This document shows, piece by piece, positions 26,452 to 34,849 of a stretch of 64,000 nt of DNA. The position numbers and the translations under genes were made by a program. Below the pieces are notes generated by a model. That model was not told where the DNA came from and made no database searches. It was given only the letters and a program-made list of their open reading frames with translations. The DNA comes from Bacteroidetes bacterium 47-18 (GTDB lineage Bacteria > Bacteroidota > Bacteroidia > Chitinophagales > Chitinophagaceae), in the NCBI GenBank assembly GCA_001897155.1, contig MKSF01000004.1, positions 1-64,000 on the forward strand, in the 5' to 3' direction. Every line of letters begins with the position of its first letter. Within the stretch, counting starts at the first letter, position 1.

Positions 26452-26664
26452 TTAAAGATTGTAATACAGCTCCTTTAAGGTATTGACTGCTGATGCAGCA
26501 TCGGCGTACTTCCGAATTGTTAGCCCTTCATTCAATGATGAGCTTTGGATAGCCTTTTCTGCCGGGTTGCAGGTGCAGCGCATAGTTTGTGCATTTATGC
26601 CATTGATGCCAATAATGGGCTTTGGAGGGGCTTTTATGGCGGGTTGTTGAAGTTCCGGCAACAT
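26452..26664 (-). CDS. Small hypothetical ORF, doubtful
   Basis: A 70-codon ATG ORF in the 26391-26918 gap. It contains RCTCNPAEKAIQSSS and ends NTLKELYYNL. No family is recognised and there is only a near-consensus -7 box (TTGCTTTG) upstream. It may be a small real protein or a remnant. Confidence 0.25.
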   Translation of the reverse strand: MLPELQQPAIKAPPKPIIGINGINAQTMRCTCNPAEKAIQSSSLNEGLTIRKYADAASAVNTLKELYYNL

Positions 26665-26714
26665 GGAGTAAAAAGAAACTGACTATCTATATATAGGAAA
26701 CAAAGCAAGGTCCG

Positions 26715-26773
26715 GGATGCCACTAAGCCGTATAAGAGATTCCTCACATTCGTTCGGAATGACCAGTACCCTC
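26715..26773. repeat. Dispersed intergenic repeat, copy 1
   Basis: About 60 bases starting GGATGC and containing GATTCCTCACATTCG and TTCGGAATGACC. It resembles 54571-54631 at roughly four bases in five. The core ATTCC...GGAAT is an inverted repeat. Similar short elements are scattered in many bacterial genomes, from memory. Confidence 0.65.
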
Positions 26774-26918
26774 AGTTCCCTTTATAAGCTAAAGGAGTAT
26801 CTGAGCCTCATAAAAGACACTGCTCAGCGGGGCGTATCCGTGATAAAAGGTTGTTGCCTGTAAGCAGATAGTCACTAAAAAGAATTAGAGTATCAGCAAC
26901 GGAGTATCCCAAAAATGA

Positions 26919-26948
26919 GATCGGCTGTCCGTTCCCGGGCAGCCGATC
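26919..26948 (-). terminator. Terminator of the 26977-27507 lipoprotein gene
   Basis: GATCGGCTG / CAGCCGATC stem with a 12-base loop. The minus-strand side continues into TCATTTTTGGG. It lies ~30 bases beyond the stop codon. Confidence 0.75.
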
Positions 26949-26976
26949 GGCATTAAATAAATATTTTATAGTGGTC

Positions 26977-27507
26977 TTATTTTTCCAGCTTGAATTTACC
27001 GCGGTTGATCAGGACAGTAGAGGTGTCTTTCGTGTTTTTGATCTTGAACTGGAATTCACCTTCATACTGGTCATTTTCAGCTTTGGTAATGTTGATAAAG
27101 GTTTCAGGCTCGTTGGATACCTGGGTAAAGGTCTGGATATTGGCAGAATCGTATGCCAGGGTTACCGCAACATTGGTGTAGAAATCAATAGGGTAGGTGC
27201 CTGTTCCCTGGAAATTGGAAATACCGAAAGAGATAGTTTTATAAACATATACATCCATACTGTCGGAATATTCCTTGGTGTGAATGGCTAATGACCTGCT
27301 GCCATCCTTGGTAATATCCGTAACCGATTTCTCATCTGCCACGTAGTGTGTGGAACCATCGTACAAATAACATTCAAAATCGCCGCGCAAAGGATTGGAC
27401 TGGTCTATATCCGGGTCCTTCTTAACCGGCTCGTATGGCTTACTGCAGGCACTAAAAATAATACCTGAAAAGGTAACAACAGCTAATGTTTGTAGTATTT
27501 TTTTCAT
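26977..27507 (-). CDS. Hypothetical lipoprotein
   Basis: 176 residues from the ATG at 27507 (MKKILQTLAVVTFSGIIFSAC, a clear lipobox). The frame is open for 23 more codons upstream, but they carry no signal features. The mature part starts with an acidic linker (KKDPDIDQSN), then GDFECYLYDGSTHYVADEKSV and beta-rich sequence to the end. It resembles small Bacteroidota surface lipoproteins of the DUF6252 kind, but I cannot confirm the family. Confidence 0.72.
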   Translation of the reverse strand: MKKILQTLAVVTFSGIIFSACSKPYEPVKKDPDIDQSNPLRGDFECYLYDGSTHYVADEKSVTDITKDGSRSLAIHTKEYSDSMDVYVYKTISFGISNFQGTGTYPIDFYTNVAVTLAYDSANIQTFTQVSNEPETFINITKAENDQYEGEFQFKIKNTKDTSTVLINRGKFKLEK

Positions 27508-27626
27508 ATTGTATCTTATTGTAATGGCTTGTTGTAATGAGAAAAATGCACCTGGAATGTGTACAAATGCTCTCAAAAGTAATTTTTTATCCCAAAAAAT
27601 ACAAATAATTTTTACGATATATTTAT

Positions 27627-29114
27627 CTATACTTCTTTTCTGAGCCGTGCTACGGGTATGTTCAGTTGCTCCCTGTATTTGGCTACTGTCCGGCGGGCCA
27701 CGTTATACCCCTTTTCTATCAGGAGATTGGTAAGCGCTTCATCGGAAAGCGGCTTGGATTTGCTTTCCGCGTTCACCAGCTCGCTGAGGATCATTTTGAC
27801 TTCCCGGGTGGATATTTCTTCCCCGGCTTCAGTGGTGGTAGCTTCCGAAAAGAAAAATTTGAGGGAGTAGGTACCATATTCTGTCTGCACGAATTTGCTG
27901 TTGGCTACCCTGGAGACTGTGGAAATGTCCATATGGGTAATATCGGCAATGTCCTTTAAGATCATAGGCCGCAGCGTGGTCTCATCCCCGGAGATGAAAA
28001 AGTTCTTCTGGAACTGCATGATAGCGTTCATAGTGATCAGCAGCGTATGCTGTCTTTGCTTGATGGCATCAATAAACCATTTGGCGGCGTCTATCTTCTG
28101 CCTGATAAACAGTATGGCTTCCTTATCCCGGCTGGTCTTATTTTTGTTTTTCTGGTAGCTTTCGAACATCTCCCGGTAGCTTTCCGATATATTGAGCTCG
28201 GGCGCGTTCTTGGAGTTGAGCGTCAGCTCCAGGTTACCGTTGTTGTTCTTTATGAAAAAATCAGGTATTACATAATTGGTATGCTGGGATGTGCTGTCAA
28301 AAGCCAGCCCGGGCCTGGGCGTCAGCTTGGTGATGATATTTACAGCCTCCTTCATTTCCGGCTCTGCGAGCTTAAGCCTGCTCATCAGCTTGTCGAAATG
28401 CCTTTTGCTGAATTCCTCGAAATGGTCTTTCAGGATAAGGATGGCAGTGCTCACTGCGGGCGCCGCCGGCAGTCTTTCCAGTTGCAGCAGGAGGCATTCT
28501 CTCAGGTCCCTGGCGCCGGTGCCGGCGGGATCGAAATCCTGTACGATCTTCAGTATCCTTAAGACCTCCTCATCGGTAGTATAGACATTTTGCTTAAAGG
28601 CCAGGTCATCCGTAATGGAAACGATATCCCGCCTGAGGTAGCCATCATCATCTATGCTGCCGATGATCTGTTCCGCTATGATATATTCCGTCTCATCCAG
28701 CTTCAGCAGTCCCAGCTGTGCTGTCAGGTGATCATGCAGGGTATTTTCTATTTTGATCGGTGTGGTCCTGTCCTGCTCTTCGTCATCGTTGTTGTGGTAA
28801 TAATAGCTGTTGTCGCTTTCATATTCGCTTTGCAGGTAGCTGGAGAGGTCCAGCGTATCGTCATTGCCGTAATCGCTTTCCGGTGCGGGCTCCTGGTCGA
28901 AGCTCTCGTAGCTGCTGTCCTCGTAGGGTGTTTCTTCCTTGGTGGTATTGGCAGCATTGTAGTCAACATTGATATCCAGTGCGGGATTACCTTCCAGCTC
29001 ATCTTTTATCCGTTCTTCCAGGTTGGCTGTAGGCACCTGCAGCAGTTTCATCAGCTGGATCTGCTTGGGTGAAAGTTTCTGGGTTAATTTAAGCTGTTGC
29101 GTCTGTCTTAGCAT
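27627..29114 (-). CDS. rpoN: RNA polymerase sigma-54 factor
   Basis: 495 residues. Region I (MLRQTQQLKLTQKLSPKQIQ) contacts activators. An acidic region II follows (residues ~45-110, many Asp/Glu/Tyr). The core-binding domain comes next, then a helix-turn-helix (DIADITHMDISTVSRVANSKFV), and the RpoN box ARRTVAKYRE near the C-terminus, which reads the -24 element. It would work with the enhancer-binding protein at 6.4 kb. Divergent from leuS. Confidence 0.97.
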   Translation of the reverse strand: MLRQTQQLKLTQKLSPKQIQLMKLLQVPTANLEERIKDELEGNPALDINVDYNAANTTKEETPYEDSSYESFDQEPAPESDYGNDDTLDLSSYLQSEYESDNSYYYHNNDDEEQDRTTPIKIENTLHDHLTAQLGLLKLDETEYIIAEQIIGSIDDDGYLRRDIVSITDDLAFKQNVYTTDEEVLRILKIVQDFDPAGTGARDLRECLLLQLERLPAAPAVSTAILILKDHFEEFSKRHFDKLMSRLKLAEPEMKEAVNIITKLTPRPGLAFDSTSQHTNYVIPDFFIKNNNGNLELTLNSKNAPELNISESYREMFESYQKNKNKTSRDKEAILFIRQKIDAAKWFIDAIKQRQHTLLITMNAIMQFQKNFFISGDETTLRPMILKDIADITHMDISTVSRVANSKFVQTEYGTYSLKFFFSEATTTEAGEEISTREVKMILSELVNAESKSKPLSDEALTNLLIEKGYNVARRTVAKYREQLNIPVARLRKEV

Positions 29115-29310
29115 ATGTCGAAAAAGGTGGCGTATTGGTTTGGGTTGTTTCAGCGCTTTTTACAGTACACAAAGATAATTGATTTATCAGGATAATGTCT
29201 ATGCCGGATTACCTTTTGAATGTTAAGAATACAGTAAGGAGCCCGGGTATGAAAAATTCCTGTATTATGTGTAATTTGCATCCTTGTTTTGATCAATCGA
29301 TTATTTGTAA

Positions 29311-32112
29311 ATGGAATATAATTTTTCTGCCATTGAGCCTGGGATACGGCAGTTCTGGAAGGAGCATGAGGTTTATAAGGTGCTGAACGATAGCGCTCAG
29401 CCCAAGTATTATGTATTGGATATGTTCCCGTATCCCAGCGGGTCCGGCCTGCACGTGGGTCATCCCCTGGGATATATAGCGTCCGATATCGTGGCCCGTT
29501 ATAAGAAGAGCAAGGGATTTAATGTGCTGCATCCCATGGGCTTTGACGCCTTTGGCCTGCCGGCGGAGCAATACGCGATCGAAACGGGGCAGCATCCTTC
29601 CGCGACCACAGAGAAGAACATCAAAAGATATAAGGAGCAGCTGGATAACATCGGCTTCTGCTATGACTGGAGCAGGGAAGTGAAAACTTCTGATCCTGAA
29701 TATTACAGGTGGACGCAATGGATCTTTATACAACTGTTCAAATCCTGGTATAACCCGCTGACGCAAAAGGCGGAAAGCATAGACAGCCTTATCCGGATAT
29801 TGGAAGAGAACGGGAACGCAGGTATCCCGGCTCCCGGTGATACAGCCCTGCAGGTATCCGCAGCGGACTGGGGATCCATAGATGAAGCCGCCCGGCGGGA
29901 CGTCCTGATGCAGTACCGCCTTGCCTATCTTGATTACGCGGAAGTATGGTGGTGCGATGCCCTGGGCACGGTGCTGGCCAATGACGAGGTGGTCAATGGT
30001 GTCTCTGAGCGGGGCGGGCACCCCGTGGAGCGTAAGCGTATGCGCCAGTGGTTCCTGCGGATCACCGCTTATGCGGACCGCCTGCTTTCCGGCCTGGACG
30101 GGCTGGAGTGGAGCGAGGCCATGAAGGAAATGCAGCGGAACTGGATAGGTCGCTCCGAAGGCGCGGCTGTGCAGTTTGAGGTAAAGGACAGCACCGCCCG
30201 GATAGAAGTGTTCACCACCCGTCCCGATACTATTTTCGGGGTTGACTTTATGGTGCTGGCGCCGGAGCATGAGCTTGTAGCACGCATTACAACGGCAGAC
30301 AGGATGGCGGAAGTGGAACAATACCAGGCCTACGTCAGGTCCCGCAGCGAGCGGGAACGTATGGCGGAGAAAAAGATCACGGGCTGCTTTACGGGCGCTT
30401 TTGCCATACACCCGGTGACGGGCAGGGAAATACCCGTATGGATATCCGAATATGTGCTGGCCGGTTACGGTACCGGCGCTATCATGGCGGTGCCTGCAGG
30501 AGATGACAGGGACCATGGCTTTGCCCGGCATTTCGACATCCCGGTAACCAATATCTTTGGCGAGCAGTATAACGGGGAGCAGGCCTATACTGCCAAGGAT
30601 GCCGTGCTGGAAAATTCCGGGTTTATTTCCGGGCAGAAAGTACCGGAAGCGGCGGCGGCAGTGCTTGATTACCTGGAACAGAAAGGTATCGGCACCCGTA
30701 AGGTGAATTATAAGCTCCGTGACGCGGGCTTCAGCCGCCAGCGTTACTGGGGCGAGCCTTTTCCTGTTGTGTATAAGGGCGATATACCCTATACAATAGA
30801 TGAAGCGGAAGCCGCGCTACCGGAGCCGCTGCAGCAGTTGCCGGTCGTGCTGCCGCATGTGGAGAGCTACCGGCCCGGCCCGGAAGGAGAAGGTCCCCTG
30901 GCAAATATTGACAGCTACCTGTGGGTTACGAATACCCGCGGAGAGCAATTGAGAAGAGAAACGAACACCATGCCGGGCTATGCCGGCAGTAGCTGGTATT
31001 TCCTCAGGTATATGGATCCGGGCAATGCCGGCTTCCTGGCCGGTAAGGCAGCAGCGGACTACTGGAACCAGGTGGATCTGTACGTAGGCGGAACGGAGCA
31101 TGCCGTAGGGCATCTGCTGTATGCCCGCTTATGGACCAAGGTCTTGTGTGACCTGGGCTATCTCTCTTTCGATGAGCCGTTCAGGAAGCTGCTGAACCAG
31201 GGCATGATCCAGGGTTCCACACGTTTTGTGTACCGTATAAAAGGCACCTCAACCTTTGTGTCGTTCAACCTCAAGGATCAGTATGAGACGGACCCCATAA
31301 GGGTGGATGTCAGCCTGGTGGACGGTGTGACGCTGGATACGGAAGCGTTTAAAGCCTGGAGGCCCGATTTTGCCGGCGCCGGATTTATACTGGAGGATGG
31401 TAAATATATCTGCGGCAGCGAAACGGAGAAAATGTCCAAATCCAAATATAATGTTGTTAACCCCGATGATATCGTAAGGCAGTATGGCGCGGATACTTTC
31501 CGGATGTATGAAATGTTCCTGGGACCTATTGAAATGTCCAAGCCCTGGGATACTAAAGGTATTGAAGGAGTGCATAAGTTCCTGAAGCGTTTCTGGCGCC
31601 TGTTCCAGGATGAGCAGCAGGGCCTGGCGGTTACAGATGAGCAGCCGTCAGAGCAGGAGCTGAAGGTATTGCACCGCACCATCAAAAAAGTGGAGGAAGA
31701 TACGGAGCGTTTTTCCTTTAATACCGCGGTCAGCCAGTTTATGATCTGTGTCAATGAGCTGACAGATTTGAAATGCCGTAAACGGGCGGTGCTGGATCCA
31801 TTGGTAAGGGTCATAGCCCCGTATGCGCCGCATATGGCCGAGGAGCTGTGGCAGCAGTTGGGGCATAAGGAGAGCGTGGTTGCTGCCGCCTATCCTGCCT
31901 GGGAGGAGCGATATGTGGTGGATAATACCAAGGTGTACCCGGTAGCGATCAACGGCAAGACGCGTACGGAGATGGAATTCGCCCTTGATGCGCCGCAGGC
32001 GGATATTGAAGCGGCTGTAATGTCCAGTGAGAAGGTACAGCACTACCTGGAAGGCAAAACGCCCAAGAAGGTCATTTTTGTAAAAGGAAGGATGATCAAT
32101 ATCGTGCTCTGA
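29311..32112 (+). CDS. leuS: Leucyl-tRNA synthetase
   Basis: 933 residues. Class I signature HVGHPLG (HIGH variant), then FNVLHPMGFDAFGLPAEQYAI. The editing domain has TTRPDTIFGVDFMVLAPEHE. GSSWYFLRYMDP precedes the KMSKS loop (EKMSKSKYN near 710). The C-terminal anticodon and LeuS-specific domains end with VKGRMINIVL. It charges tRNA-Leu and hydrolyses mischarged products. Closed by a strong terminator. Confidence 0.97.
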   Translation: MEYNFSAIEPGIRQFWKEHEVYKVLNDSAQPKYYVLDMFPYPSGSGLHVGHPLGYIASDIVARYKKSKGFNVLHPMGFDAFGLPAEQYAIETGQHPSATTEKNIKRYKEQLDNIGFCYDWSREVKTSDPEYYRWTQWIFIQLFKSWYNPLTQKAESIDSLIRILEENGNAGIPAPGDTALQVSAADWGSIDEAARRDVLMQYRLAYLDYAEVWWCDALGTVLANDEVVNGVSERGGHPVERKRMRQWFLRITAYADRLLSGLDGLEWSEAMKEMQRNWIGRSEGAAVQFEVKDSTARIEVFTTRPDTIFGVDFMVLAPEHELVARITTADRMAEVEQYQAYVRSRSERERMAEKKITGCFTGAFAIHPVTGREIPVWISEYVLAGYGTGAIMAVPAGDDRDHGFARHFDIPVTNIFGEQYNGEQAYTAKDAVLENSGFISGQKVPEAAAAVLDYLEQKGIGTRKVNYKLRDAGFSRQRYWGEPFPVVYKGDIPYTIDEAEAALPEPLQQLPVVLPHVESYRPGPEGEGPLANIDSYLWVTNTRGEQLRRETNTMPGYAGSSWYFLRYMDPGNAGFLAGKAAADYWNQVDLYVGGTEHAVGHLLYARLWTKVLCDLGYLSFDEPFRKLLNQGMIQGSTRFVYRIKGTSTFVSFNLKDQYETDPIRVDVSLVDGVTLDTEAFKAWRPDFAGAGFILEDGKYICGSETEKMSKSKYNVVNPDDIVRQYGADTFRMYEMFLGPIEMSKPWDTKGIEGVHKFLKRFWRLFQDEQQGLAVTDEQPSEQELKVLHRTIKKVEEDTERFSFNTAVSQFMICVNELTDLKCRKRAVLDPLVRVIAPYAPHMAEELWQQLGHKESVVAAAYPAWEERYVVDNTKVYPVAINGKTRTEMEFALDAPQADIEAAVMSSEKVQHYLEGKTPKKVIFVKGRMINIVL

Positions 32113-32156
32113 TAGGCCGTATTCAATTATAGTTAAAATTAGGCTGTCTAAAAGGT

Positions 32157-32205
32157 AAACAACCCTGTCCTATTGAGCTGAGTCTAGATAGGGACAGGGT
32201 TGTTT
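32157..32205 (+). terminator. Terminator of leuS
   Basis: 14-bp stem AAACAACCCTGTCC / GGACAGGGTTGTTT with a 21-base loop, 45 bases after the stop. Confidence 0.85.
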
Positions 32206-32220
32206 ATTGATACATAGTGC

Positions 32221-32310
32221 ATTTCGACAGGCTCAATGCGACACAATAGGTTCAGAGTGACAATAGGCTCAATGACAATACAAGCTTAATGTGACACAAG
32301 AGGCTTTGTA
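32221..32310. repeat. Degenerate tandem repeat
   Basis: Four imperfect units of about 15-20 bases each carry a form of AGGCTCAATG(T/C)GACA (starting near 32230, 32249, 32266 and 32282). There is no gene in 32113-32430 apart from this and the two flanking terminators. Confidence 0.6.
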
Positions 32311-32357
32311 AATATAGACAGCACATTTTGTTTTGCGGTTTATATTGTTCGCTGTAA

Positions 32358-32392
32358 AAAGCAAAGGCTGCCGTTACGGCAGCCTTTGCTTT
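32358..32392 (-). terminator. Terminator of the metalloprotease gene
   Basis: Perfect 16-bp stem AAAGCAAAGGCTGCCG / CGGCAGCCTTTGCTTT with loop TTA; a T-run follows on the minus strand. Confidence 0.92.
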
Positions 32393-32430
32393 GAAATATC
32401 ATAATAAGCATACCCGTCAGGGTACATTCA

Positions 32431-34704
32431 TTATTGCTTAATGATCCTTGAAGTATAGGTATTGCGGTCTGTATCCAGTATGACTGTGTACATGCCTGCT
32501 GCCCACTGGGAAGTGGAGATTTCCACCTGCTGTTGTTTACCGATATTGCTGTTGGTATAAACAGTTCTGCCCAGGGCATCAACTATTTTCACTTTATAAT
32601 TATCGCTCACGTTGCTGAACTGGAGGAATACCCTGTCCAGGGCCGGGTTAGGGAATATATTTACGCCGGCAGATTCCATTTCATCAATGCCGGTTGCGCC
32701 GGAGCCATACCCGAAGCGGATGCCGTAAGTAGACCTGTCAGACCTGCCCAATACCCAGTTATAATCTGCGCCGGTAGATACGGATGGCATAAACCAGGTG
32801 CCGGGATTGCCATTGGAGGTATAATTATATACACGTACATTGCTTGGTGTCGCAGAATTGATATTCGCGGCAGCGCTGGCATTGTTGAAGATCATAAGCT
32901 GTATCTGGTTACGGCTGATATTCAGGTTGCTCTGCAGCTCATTGAGATCATTTACCAGCACAGGTACCTTAAACGATACGGTATCCTGGGGAGCCGGCTG
33001 GATATTGATCGTCCAGTAACGGTTGCCCTCCGTCCATGAAGCATAAGGCTTGTACGCGCTGCTGATGGCTATAGGATCGCCGGAGCCGTAAGAGCCGGTA
33101 GTGGTCATTGAAAAGGTGGAGCTGTTCAGATCGATATTGGGAACATCCGATTTTTTCAACGCGAAGATCATCTGGTCGTCGGTCTCGGTAGCTGTGGCAT
33201 TGTCATAATAGAACAGGTAGTATTCACCGTCATCGCAATAATGGGTAGCTGTAACGGTCTGGCCGGCAACATCCAATATCTTCCTGGCCTCTTTCCCGGT
33301 TACGCAGCCTGCGCCGGCAATCTTGGTTCTTAATAAAGTGCCGGGTAAAGGGCCAAAGCCGTTATTGAGGTTGATGCCCGTAGATACCAGGTGGCAATAG
33401 CTCATGATCGTACCGCCGTTCACCGGGTATTGGGGAACAGGGGTAGTGCAGCCGTTATTGTTATCATCCGGCTCCAGGGTGGTGCAGCCGTCAATAGCGC
33501 CTCCGGGCCATCCGCACCAGTGGGTGTGATGAGAGCCCAGGTTATGGCCCATCTCGTGGCTGGATGCGTTGACATCCCAGGAGTAAACGGGTACGGGCTG
33601 GATAGCAGATGTTACGCTGCTGTTATTCGTCATGCTGTAAGGACCCCAGTAAGTGCTTCTCTGGCTGATATATCTCGGGGTGGCGCATAATACATCAAGC
33701 CACGCCAGGCCTCCAAGCGGAGGATAGCCGTTCCTCCTGTAGCCTGTGATCATCTGGTGCAGGTCGGCGGTCAGGTTGGTGCCGATATCGCTTCCGAACC
33801 TGTTCAGCACCGCTGTGGAAGAGCTGGTAGGGTAGTTGTCCTGTACGGAGTTTACGACCATTTCCTTCAGCGTCAGTATCATGCCATCGTTTGCATACAG
33901 GGTGCTGTTGGCATTCATCAGGGTGGTCAGGTAGTTCTCTGTTTGTGCAATATTGTTGTTATTCCGCTGGTAGGCCCTGTAATCGGCATGAAGGGATACT
34001 GTCACCTCGCGGCAATACCCGTTGCTGCTGGTGGCGGTAGGAGTGCCCTGGGGGATGATGCCCTCACCCGTTCCCAGGTTAAAAGCATTGTCCGTCTCGC
34101 AGGGGGTGAAATGTTGCTCTTTGTTCTTGATATCCACATCATTGAATACCATGAATTTATCGGTGCCGTAACCTTCGTGCGGTACGGCAATAACGTTGTA
34201 GTTGCCGTTCGATTTTGTGCTGATGATACCTACGGCATCATTTTCAAAGAAGGAAAAAGTGACCATAGAAGGGCTGATGCCTTCCACATAACCGCGGTAA
34301 TAGGCGCCTTTCCGGTAATCCACCGGTACCAGGGTGCCGTTCTCCACTCTTTTGTAGGCTTTGAAATCAGCAGTGAAAAAATCGTACTGGTAAAGATTGA
34401 CAGTCAATGTGCCTTCCGGTGTCGGTACGGTGAACGTCAGCGTTTCCGGCTTGTTGTTATAGATAGAAGCCAGGCTTGCCTTATTGAGCTTTAAAGCCAC
34501 TGCTTTATCAAAGGCATCTGCGTATCCGCTGAGGCTGTAGTCTGAATTGGCTGAAAATACAGCATAGTGCTCAGCCTTGTGAAGTGAAAATTGTTGGTTG
34601 GTGAGCAGCTCTATCCTGTTGGCCTGGGCCATCAGGATATCATTACCGGCAAATCCCACCAGTAAAAAACCGGCCAGAGCCAATTTTAGAAATCCCTTTC
34701 TCAT
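32431..34704 (-). CDS. Secreted reprolysin-like (M12B) metalloprotease with T9SS sorting domain
   Basis: 757 residues with a signal peptide (to ILMAQ). A pro-region of ~220 residues precedes the catalytic domain with HEMGHNLGSHHTH, the extended zinc motif of metzincins, and the Met-turn TIMSYCH. Several cysteines flank the site (HWCGW, DGCTT, NGCTT). A domain of unknown role follows, then a type A T9SS sorting domain (VNIFPNPALDRVFLQFSN...GMYTVILDTDRNTYTSRIIKQ). It is exported through the T9SS to the surface or medium. Confidence 0.92.
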   Translation of the reverse strand: MRKGFLKLALAGFLLVGFAGNDILMAQANRIELLTNQQFSLHKAEHYAVFSANSDYSLSGYADAFDKAVALKLNKASLASIYNNKPETLTFTVPTPEGTLTVNLYQYDFFTADFKAYKRVENGTLVPVDYRKGAYYRGYVEGISPSMVTFSFFENDAVGIISTKSNGNYNVIAVPHEGYGTDKFMVFNDVDIKNKEQHFTPCETDNAFNLGTGEGIIPQGTPTATSSNGYCREVTVSLHADYRAYQRNNNNIAQTENYLTTLMNANSTLYANDGMILTLKEMVVNSVQDNYPTSSSTAVLNRFGSDIGTNLTADLHQMITGYRRNGYPPLGGLAWLDVLCATPRYISQRSTYWGPYSMTNNSSVTSAIQPVPVYSWDVNASSHEMGHNLGSHHTHWCGWPGGAIDGCTTLEPDDNNNGCTTPVPQYPVNGGTIMSYCHLVSTGINLNNGFGPLPGTLLRTKIAGAGCVTGKEARKILDVAGQTVTATHYCDDGEYYLFYYDNATATETDDQMIFALKKSDVPNIDLNSSTFSMTTTGSYGSGDPIAISSAYKPYASWTEGNRYWTINIQPAPQDTVSFKVPVLVNDLNELQSNLNISRNQIQLMIFNNASAAANINSATPSNVRVYNYTSNGNPGTWFMPSVSTGADYNWVLGRSDRSTYGIRFGYGSGATGIDEMESAGVNIFPNPALDRVFLQFSNVSDNYKVKIVDALGRTVYTNSNIGKQQQVEISTSQWAAGMYTVILDTDRNTYTSRIIKQ

Positions 34705-34834
34705 TTATTTTGGTATTTTTAATGTTTTTGAGTGAGTCTATTCTGTAAAGTTAAGTAAATTGTAGATACAATTATCAGCCGAATATATATAAATAATAAC
34801 AATGTGTTAGGTGTAGAATGCGGATTAATTATTT

Positions 34835-34842
34835 TACTTTTG
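34835..34842 (+). promoter_or_regulatory. -7 element of the ABC exporter gene
   Basis: TACTTTTG, exact consensus, seven bases before the ATG at 34850, so the leader is very short or translation begins at ATG 34892. Confidence 0.45.
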
Positions 34843-34849
34843 CAAACTG

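Noticed and set aside
29293-30531. 412-codon minus-strand ORF over leuS
   Set aside because: Antisense shadow; leuS carries its full set of class I synthetase motifs.
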